Positions 6,204-11,565 of a stretch of DNA of 11,565 bases are shown here, one piece after another. The notes beneath the pieces are model-generated. The model saw only the letters and a program-made list of their open reading frames with translations. It searched no databases and was not told the DNA's origin. The position numbers and the translations under genes are program-made. The DNA comes from a gamma proteobacterium symbiont of Lucinoma myriamae (GTDB taxonomy: Bacteria > Pseudomonadota > Gammaproteobacteria > GRL18): assembly GCA_025655635.1 (NCBI GenBank), contig JAHXIM010000319.1:1-11565 (forward strand), written 5' to 3'. The stretch's first letter is position 1. The number at the start of each line of letters is the position of its first letter.

Positions 6204-8546
6204 GTGATTGACACAGTAAAAAATAAAAATATGAATCATTTATCCAGACAAATTAAATATCGAACCAGGTATTATTCTGGTCGATATAAAAAGTACAATG
6301 TATTGCTGGCTGCGCTTTTTTTAGTAGCCTGTCAAACAGCTCCTGAGCAAGATGAGTCAAGTCAGACAACGAATAATGTGCTGCATGATCCGTTACAAAA
6401 GGAATCTGTTCAACCGCCGATAGAGCAAAAAACAAGTCCTCAAAATCAAGTGTCGAAACAAGTAGCGGATAACACCGCTCAAAAGCCAAAAACCGATTAC
6501 ACTCAATCACGGCCACCGATGTCTTCAGCCACAAAAAAACGCCTGAAAGCACATGCTCAGCAATTAATCAGTAACGGTTCCATGCCGCAGGTTCAATACC
6601 AGCAAATGATGGCACCTGATGTACCGTTAGCTTCAGCAGATGTGCAGCCTGATGTGAAACCAACACCGCTGCAACTGGACTATGAGCAGGTTGAAATTCG
6701 ACAGATCCTGGAAGACTTTGCTGATTCTATGGGGATGTCCATTATTATCGACCCCAGTATTTCCGGCAATGTGACTATGCGTACAGCCCCTGATTCGGAG
6801 TTGACTCAGGATGACCTATGGCCATTACTGCAAGTGATGCTCAGTGAGGCGGGTGTTGTTCTGGAAAAACGCAATGGTGTTTATTACGCTAAAAAATCTC
6901 AGCAATTTATACCTTCGACGATTGGTACAGCATCTATTTTAGATACCACAGATGCTTCTCTGATTATGCAGGTAACGCCCTTAAAACACATTTCCATTGA
7001 TGCGGCACTCACCGTTCTAAAGCCGATTACCAGTGAAATGGGTCGAATTGTTCCGGTGCCTAATTTAAATACCTTGCTGATTGTGGATAATCCGGAACAG
7101 CTCAAGCGTGTTAATGGTTTGTTGTCTCTGATTGATGCGGACCCGTTCAAACATCGCGGTATCCGTTTGTATAAAATCAAGGAAGCAGAAGCGAAAAATG
7201 TTGCCCAGGAGCTCAATGATATTCTCAAACTGATTGAAGGTGAAAAGCCGGCCTATCAGGTTATGGGACTGGAACGGATCAATGCATTGCTGGTGGTTGC
7301 ACCACCTGGACGTGGTTTTAAAGATGTCAATCGCTGGGTGGATATTCTGGATGCCGGCGCTGATGAAGCACTGGAGGAGCAGATTTTTATTTATAAATGC
7401 AAAAGTCTGGAATGCACTTCTCTGGCGGGGACTCTGAATGCCATTTTTGAACAAGAGGACAAAAGTGTAAAGAAAGAAACACCGGAAGAAGTGGATAATC
7501 CCAATGAATTTAAAACTGTCAGTAAAGAGTCATTATCCGTTGTAGCGAGAACCCAACCCGTTAAAAATGAGACTACAAAAAGTGTAAAAAGTGATGTAGT
7601 TGCCTCAGCAAATATTAATGTAACCATTGTCGCTGATGAAGACAGCAATGCCTTACTGGTGCGCACCACAGCCAAAGACTACAAACACCTGCTGGAAACA
7701 ATCCGAACACTGGATGTGATCCCGCTGGAGGTGCTTATCAATGTAGTCATTGCTCAGGTTACTCTATCAGATTCACAGTCGTTCGGTATTGACTGGGCCT
7801 ATTTCGGCAGTTCAGGTACACTGATTCAAACCAATTTTGGTCAGGCAAGCAATGCTGTGGGTGGTGATCCTTTCGGACTTATTGTCAATCGGCTGACCAG
7901 TAGCTGGCGGGTCACATTAAATGCACTTGCCAAGGAAAGTGATGTCAATATTCTTTCCAGACCCTCGTTATTGATTACCAATAATCAGGAGGGTGTCATT
8001 AATGTGGGTAAGGAAGTACCGGTTGAAACCTCTAATACGACCAACACGAATTCTGATGAGTTCAATGTCACCCAGCAGATTGCCTATCGAAAAACGGGCA
8101 TTGAATTGACAGTGACTCCAAAAATAAATGAAGATGGTATTGTCAGTATGGCGATTCAACAGAGTTTATCTGCCATTGAGGGGCAAACAGAAGGTGGTGA
8201 TGTAGGTTTGAACCCAACATTTACCAATCAGGAAATTAACACTTCTGTGGTGGTAAAAAATGGTGAAACCATTATTTTAGGTGGTTTAATCGAGACAGTT
8301 GAAGTAGATGGTGAATCCGGTGTGCCGTTGTTAAAAGATGTGCCGCTAATGGGGAACTTATTTAAATCACAGGCAACACAGATCGAGCGCCGGGAACTTA
8401 TTTTAATTATTTCAACTCGAATTGTGAATCCGGAAGGCGATTATGATGATTTTAATAATGCCTTTAAGAGTCGATATTATGCGGCAGCCGAATATCTTGA
8501 TGAACAATTGAGTGATGATAAAACCAAGAAACGGAAAAGAAAATGA
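6204..8546 (+). CDS. gspD: Type II secretion secretin GspD, predicted lipoprotein
   Basis: GspD forms the multimeric outer-membrane channel. This 780-residue protein has a long basic N-region, a hydrophobic core L-L-A-A-L-F-L and lipobox L-V-A-C at C43, predicting lipidation. The +2 residue is Gln, not Asp, which fits outer-membrane sorting. A Q/S/P/T-rich linker covers about 45-150. Then come N0 (about 155-231), N1 (about 252-312), N2 (about 318-385), N3 (about 393-505, with a charged low-complexity insert at 416-468) and the secretin core (about 505-745) with S-R-P-S-L-L near 585, V-P-V near 605, and the closing V-P-L-L-K-D-V-P-L-M-G-N-L-F block. The tail is strongly basic (K-K-R-K-R-K). 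GTG at 6204 follows an AGGG site; ATG at 6231 would also keep the lipobox. No pilotin gene is nearby, consistent with a self-targeting secretin such as XpsD or HxcQ. It overlaps gspG by ATGA. Confidence 0.95.
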   Translation: MIDTVKNKNMNHLSRQIKYRTRYYSGRYKKYNVLLAALFLVACQTAPEQDESSQTTNNVLHDPLQKESVQPPIEQKTSPQNQVSKQVADNTAQKPKTDYTQSRPPMSSATKKRLKAHAQQLISNGSMPQVQYQQMMAPDVPLASADVQPDVKPTPLQLDYEQVEIRQILEDFADSMGMSIIIDPSISGNVTMRTAPDSELTQDDLWPLLQVMLSEAGVVLEKRNGVYYAKKSQQFIPSTIGTASILDTTDASLIMQVTPLKHISIDAALTVLKPITSEMGRIVPVPNLNTLLIVDNPEQLKRVNGLLSLIDADPFKHRGIRLYKIKEAEAKNVAQELNDILKLIEGEKPAYQVMGLERINALLVVAPPGRGFKDVNRWVDILDAGADEALEEQIFIYKCKSLECTSLAGTLNAIFEQEDKSVKKETPEEVDNPNEFKTVSKESLSVVARTQPVKNETTKSVKSDVVASANINVTIVADEDSNALLVRTTAKDYKHLLETIRTLDVIPLEVLINVVIAQVTLSDSQSFGIDWAYFGSSGTLIQTNFGQASNAVGGDPFGLIVNRLTSSWRVTLNALAKESDVNILSRPSLLITNNQEGVINVGKEVPVETSNTTNTNSDEFNVTQQIAYRKTGIELTVTPKINEDGIVSMAIQQSLSAIEGQTEGGDVGLNPTFTNQEINTSVVVKNGETIILGGLIETVEVDGESGVPLLKDVPLMGNLFKSQATQIERRELILIISTRIVNPEGDYDDFNNAFKSRYYAAAEYLDEQLSDDKTKKRKRK

Positions 8547-8947
8547 TAAACCAGCAAAAGGGCTTTACTCTTATTGAACTGCTTATCGTAATGGCAATTC
8601 TGGCTTTACTTGCGGGATTAGTTGGACCGACATTATGGAATAAATTAGCGGGTGCCAAGCGTGATGTGACGGCCACACAAATAAAAAATATTGAGTCATC
8701 ACTGGATTCCTACCGTCTGGATATGGGCAAATTCCCTAAAGAACTGAATGAATTGCTCACAGATTCCACCGGAAAATCGGCCTGGGATGGCCCTTATATG
8801 AAAAAAATTCCCAAAGATCCCTGGGAAAATGATTATCAATATGTCTCACCGGGACAACACAATAAAGATTATGATCTGTATTCTATGGGGACGGATGGTC
8901 AGGAAGGTGGTGAGGAAGATGATAAAGATATCACCAATTGGGAATAA
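8543..8947 (+). CDS. gspG: Major pseudopilin GspG
   Basis: GspG is the most abundant subunit of the periplasmic pseudopilus. This 134-residue precursor has a six-residue basic leader ending in G7, cleaved before F8 by the prepilin peptidase (not in this window), then F-T-L-I-E-L-L-I-V with Glu at mature position 5 and a conserved Pro (G-P-T-L-W). The globular part holds the helix typical of GspG (S-L-D-S-Y-R-L-D-M-G-K-F-P), D-G-P-Y, K-D-P-W, and the C-terminal acidic loop G-T-D-G-Q-E-G-G-E-E-D-D with N-W-E at the end, which corresponds to the calcium-binding site of the family. Length is typical. The start overlaps the gspD stop, and the stop overlaps the gspH start (TAATG). Confidence 0.96.
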   Translation: MINQQKGFTLIELLIVMAILALLAGLVGPTLWNKLAGAKRDVTATQIKNIESSLDSYRLDMGKFPKELNELLTDSTGKSAWDGPYMKKIPKDPWENDYQYVSPGQHNKDYDLYSMGTDGQEGGEEDDKDITNWE

Positions 8948-9408
8948 TGCCTAAGTACTCCAATGGCTTTACCCTGATGGAGCTGATGATTGTAATGGCT
9001 ATCATTGCTCTTGCCAGCGCAGTGATCATTCCTCGTATCGGCAGCAATGATGGTAAATTATATCGTACTCAATTACAAACTCTGACAGTCGCTCTAAATT
9101 ATAATCGCCGCAGCGCAGTGGTAATGAATCGGCCTTTTGAGATAACTCTATTCCCTTTTACAGAAAATAATGACAGTACTGACAAACTGAAAAAAGGAGA
9201 CTGGGCCAGTCAGGGTGCAGATATTCAGTGGCAGTCCGATACACAAAAACTGCAAAACAAGGTATTCACCATCAAGTATTTTCCTCAAGGCGGTGCAACC
9301 GGGGGAACCATAAGACTTCAGCATGGGCGTTTTATTGCACGGCTGTTTATAGACGGCATTACCGGTAAAGTCACTATAGAAGAAACACACAATGATCCAG
9401 ACAGTTAA
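8947..9408 (+). CDS. gspH: Minor pseudopilin GspH
   Basis: GspH is a minor pseudopilin that bridges the GspI-J-K tip and the GspG shaft. The start chosen is ATG 8947, overlapping the gspG stop; it gives leader M-P-K-Y-S-N-G, cleavage before F8, Glu at mature position 5 (F-T-L-M-E) and a 153-residue protein. A TTG nine bases upstream (8938) would only lengthen the leader. After the hydrophobic helix (to about residue 25) come R-I-G and a second helix region with N-R-R-S-A-V-V-M-N-R-P-F, the pattern seen in GspH/FimT-type minor pilins, then a beta-rich C-terminal domain with a Gly-rich turn (G-G-A-T-G-G). Identity follows from the class of pilin and its place between gspG and gspI. Confidence 0.88.
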   Translation: MPKYSNGFTLMELMIVMAIIALASAVIIPRIGSNDGKLYRTQLQTLTVALNYNRRSAVVMNRPFEITLFPFTENNDSTDKLKKGDWASQGADIQWQSDTQKLQNKVFTIKYFPQGGATGGTIRLQHGRFIARLFIDGITGKVTIEETHNDPDS

Positions 9409-9790
9409 ATCAGTGGCTAAACAACGGGGCTTCACATTGCTGGAAGTACTGATTGCGATTACCCTGACGGCACTGGTACTGGGTAGTCTGTTTGCTTTAC
9501 AAAGTCAGAGTAAGCGCCTGAGTTATAAGGCACAAATGAATTTGCAAAAGAACATTAAGCAACGAGCCTATTTTAATGCGGCCTGGATAAATGATCGTCA
9601 GCTGGATTCCTATATGGACGAATTATCACAGCATTCAGACTACTCGGTTGATAATAAATCAGCACTTAAAAAGCCCGAGTCACAAGTTAAACCTGTAAAC
9701 TTTTCTCTTGAATCGTTTGCCATTGTGAACCAGAAAAATGAAGTGCTTCTCACTAGCGTTCGCTTTCAAGAAAGCAATGTATCCCGATAG
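9392..9790 (+). CDS. gspI: Minor pseudopilin GspI
   Basis: GspI is a small minor pseudopilin that nucleates the tip complex with GspJ and GspK. This 132-residue precursor has leader M-I-Q-T-V-K-S-V-A-K-Q-R-G, cleavage before F14, then F-T-L-L-E-V-L-I-A-I with Glu at mature position 5. The short soluble domain after the helix is typical of GspI and otherwise weakly conserved. The Leu-Glu-Val pattern and the order H-I-J-K support the name. ATG 9392 overlaps gspH by 17 bases and has an AG-rich stretch upstream (GAAGAA). GTG at 9413 would give a six-residue leader and is a reasonable alternative. Confidence 0.87.
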   Translation: MIQTVKSVAKQRGFTLLEVLIAITLTALVLGSLFALQSQSKRLSYKAQMNLQKNIKQRAYFNAAWINDRQLDSYMDELSQHSDYSVDNKSALKKPESQVKPVNFSLESFAIVNQKNEVLLTSVRFQESNVSR

Positions 9791-9811
9791 TGTGATGAGC
9801 TGACATTAATT

Positions 9812-10477
9812 ATGAGCAAAAATTATCATTCTTCATTGCGGATAAAACAAGCCCGAGGGTTTACTTTACTGGAGCTGCTTGTTGCCATAAGCCTCAGTGC
9901 GTTGCTGATGACTGTTCTTGTTGCTGGTTTAAGCCAGATCACCCGTGACTTTGAAAAACAGGGGGAAAGCCTGGACCAAAAAATTGATGAGTCACTATTA
10001 TTACTGCAATTAGAAAAAGCCATTCTTGGTACCTTCAGCTATCGTTTCAAGGAACACAGTCTGGCCAGGGAAGAATTATTTTTTCAAGGCAGTAAGACTG
10101 AGCTGAACTGGGTTTCTACTGTTTCACCCGGCCGTAACAATAGTCTGACGTTCTGGCATCTGGATGTGGCTGAAGACAAAGGCTTCAGGTTAAATGTACT
10201 ACCTGCATATCCAGGTAGCTTGCATCAACAGCTGGAAAAAGCGCAAGCTAAAGAAGAGCTGCCAATGATTCATTTTAAAGATTATAAAATCTCACTGCAT
10301 TATCTGGGTGTCACGATAAACAAAAAGAAGCAGTGGTACAGCAGCTGGTCGGGAAAAGATAAAAATGAGTTGCCTCTGGGTGTAAGAATACAATTTGAAC
10401 CCACAGAGAATGTTCCTGAGAGTGATACGGGTTTTTCAGTCTTCAGCTTTATTCGTGTCCTCGCCAATGCTAAATAA
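9812..10477 (+). CDS. gspJ: Minor pseudopilin GspJ
   Basis: GspJ is a minor pseudopilin of the tip complex that binds GspI and GspK and probably touches substrates. The 221-residue precursor has a 16-residue basic leader ending R-G, cleavage before F17, and F-T-L-L-E-L-L-V-A-I with Glu at mature position 5. A large beta-rich domain follows, with W-V-S-T-V-S-P-G, L-T-F-W-H-L and a C-terminal P-L-G-V-R-I-Q-F strand, the pattern in which GspJ ends. It starts 21 bases after gspI with only a weak ribosome site, and its last 11 bases overlap gspK. Confidence 0.9.
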   Translation: MSKNYHSSLRIKQARGFTLLELLVAISLSALLMTVLVAGLSQITRDFEKQGESLDQKIDESLLLLQLEKAILGTFSYRFKEHSLAREELFFQGSKTELNWVSTVSPGRNNSLTFWHLDVAEDKGFRLNVLPAYPGSLHQQLEKAQAKEELPMIHFKDYKISLHYLGVTINKKKQWYSSWSGKDKNELPLGVRIQFEPTENVPESDTGFSVFSFIRVLANAK

Positions 10478-11465
10478 GCAGACAGGTAAAAACATGCAGG
10501 GTGCCATTCTTATTATGGTACTGTGGATAATTATGCTGGGTATGATTCTGGTGACTGCTGTTGCGACCAATGTTCGCTTATCGGCAATGATGGTTATCCA
10601 TCATCAGGAAGCCTTGCAGGACTGGAGTGCAATACTGGATGCCGTCAACAAGGCACATATGGAGCTGGTCATTGATAGAATGCCGAAAATTAACGCTGAC
10701 AAGACCAGCTTATATAACAGGGAGAGTGAAGAAAATCGTTTTGATGGCCGCCCTATTACTTTAAGTTATCAAGCACCGCAAGGCATTAGTGTACGCATTT
10801 ACAACTTGTCCGGAAAAATCAATATTGCCCGCCTGGATCAAAATAAATTGACCAGGCTGCTTGAGCAGCAGCTGGGTGAAAGCAATAAAAAAATACCTGA
10901 ACTGGTGGATGCCTGGTTTGACTGGATAGATACAGACAGGCTCAAGCGTCTCAATGGTGCCGAAGAAGATTATTATAAAAAAGAACACAAAGGTTATGAG
11001 CCTCGTAATGGAAAGTTTGCCTCGGTGGATGAAATTCGCTGGATCAAAGGGTTTGATGAGGTGTTTGCTGATATTGATGTCAATCTGGTGTTCACCCTTT
11101 TGGGAAATACCAGCGGAGCGGTGAATCCTAATGTGGCAACCCGGGAAACTCTCCTTATGCTTCCCGGTATGAATGAAACGCAGGCTGATAAGCTTATCAA
11201 GGCTCGAAAAACTCAGCCTTTTAAAAGTATGGCTGATGTCAGTGTTCTCCTTCCACCTGTTGCTGTACAACGGCTAATAGGCTGGTTTGCTTTTCAAAAA
11301 TCCAGCTATTATGCCATTGTGGTCTACCCGGACAGCATTACAGAAAAAACTAAAAAATTTCAGACAATTTATGCCTATAGGGAAGAAGTTCGAGTGGGTA
11401 GTGCTGCAAAGAAACCACAGATATTACGCGTGACCCCCTATGCAAAAGTAACTATAGAACATTAA
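10467..11465 (+). CDS. gspK: Minor pseudopilin GspK
   Basis: GspK is the large minor pseudopilin that caps the pseudopilus tip. With ATG 10467, inside the end of gspJ, it has 332 residues: leader to Q-G12, cleavage before A13, then I-L-I-M-V-L-W and a hydrophobic helix to about 34. As is characteristic of GspK, the usual Glu at mature position 5 is absent, which lets it sit at the tip. The soluble part shows the family marks D-A-W-F-D-W-I-D with N-G-A-E-E-D-Y-Y (148-170), P-R-N-G-K-F-A-S-V-D-E-I (179-190), and a helix-hairpin-helix-like region V-N-P-N-V-A-T-R-E-T-L-L to P-F-K-S-M-A-D-V (219-258). The TTG at 10395 would place 24 extra residues before the leader and is unlikely. ATG 10494 would leave a leader of only three residues. 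It is the last gsp gene seen. Confidence 0.93.
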   Translation: MLNKQTGKNMQGAILIMVLWIIMLGMILVTAVATNVRLSAMMVIHHQEALQDWSAILDAVNKAHMELVIDRMPKINADKTSLYNRESEENRFDGRPITLSYQAPQGISVRIYNLSGKINIARLDQNKLTRLLEQQLGESNKKIPELVDAWFDWIDTDRLKRLNGAEEDYYKKEHKGYEPRNGKFASVDEIRWIKGFDEVFADIDVNLVFTLLGNTSGAVNPNVATRETLLMLPGMNETQADKLIKARKTQPFKSMADVSVLLPPVAVQRLIGWFAFQKSSYYAIVVYPDSITEKTKKFQTIYAYREEVRVGSAAKKPQILRVTPYAKVTIEH

Positions 11466-11565
11466 AAATAATTGTTAAGTAACCTGAACTCTGTTCAAGA
11501 AATAGAGTAAAAGTACGCACTAAGTATTGATATTGCTTGGTTTATGGAAGAAGTGTCTTTGGCAT
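11466..11565. other. Region after gspK to the window edge
   Basis: A small palindrome TGAAC-TCT-GTTCA (11485-11497) follows gspK but is not followed by a T-run, so no intrinsic terminator is supported. A plus-strand frame is open from 11511 to the edge, with an ATG at 11544 (M-E-E-V-S-L-A) but no ribosome site. It is too short to call. Confidence 0.4.

Noticed and set aside
7065..7454. A 129-codon open frame antisense to gspD
   Set aside because: It covers the N1-N2 region of the secretin, which is clearly coding on the plus strand, and shows no family features.
10761..11270. A 169-codon open frame antisense to gspK
   Set aside because: It lies wholly inside a well-supported gspK with conserved motifs, has no recognisable domain and is rich in His, Phe and Ile as expected of a reverse-strand shadow.
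1634..11465. The operon as a type IV pilus locus rather than a T2SS
   Set aside because: Although GspL and GspM are PilN/PilO-like, the full G-H-I-J-K pseudopilin set, a GspG with the acidic calcium-loop C-terminus and a GspK lacking Glu5 identify a T2SS.
11485..11497. TGAAC-TCT-GTTCA as an intrinsic terminator of the gsp operon
   Set aside because: The stem is only 5 bp with a 3-base loop, and no T-run follows.

Overview
The window looks like a chromosomal segment of an AT-rich gammaproteobacterium. It carries one long, tightly packed, plus-strand operon for a type II secretion system (T2SS), with two damaged genes to its left. The taxonomic guess rests on the T2SS subunit set and the family resemblance of the proteins. 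I cannot name a genus.

Left flank (1-1464). A minus-strand gene of the uracil-DNA glycosylase superfamily (82-573) keeps its N-terminal motif and iron-sulfur-type cysteines. It stops before the usual C-terminal H-P-S-G-x-S block, and a degraded, out-of-frame copy of that block is readable just past its stop (24-44). After a 239-bp AT-rich divergent spacer with small inverted repeats comes a NarL/LuxR-type response regulator (813-1464), split by one extra base near 999. Dropping that base restores a normal regulator of about 216 residues. Both genes are therefore broken, or both carry sequence errors.

T2SS operon (1634-11465). The order is gspL-gspM-gspE-gspF-gspD-gspG-gspH-gspI-gspJ-gspK, all on the plus strand. 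Most junctions overlap (TGATG, ATGA, TAATG) or are only a few bases apart, so transcription and translation are probably coupled. GspL and GspM are the inner-membrane scaffold, with PilN/PilO-like periplasmic parts. GspE is the cytoplasmic ATPase and GspF the polytopic platform protein. GspD is the outer-membrane secretin. GspG is the major pseudopilin, and GspH, I, J and K are minor pseudopilins that form the tip. Together they would assemble a periplasmic pseudopilus that pushes folded proteins through the secretin.

Departures from the textbook C-D-E-F-G-H-I-J-K-L-M layout are that L and M come first, D sits between F and G, no gspC, gspN, pilotin or prepilin peptidase is present, and GspD has a lipobox followed by a roughly 100-residue low-complexity linker. 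The last feature suggests a self-targeting lipoprotein secretin like XpsD or HxcQ. The window ends 100 bp after gspK with no convincing terminator, so the operon may continue. I see no mobile elements, CRISPR arrays, tRNA or rRNA genes.
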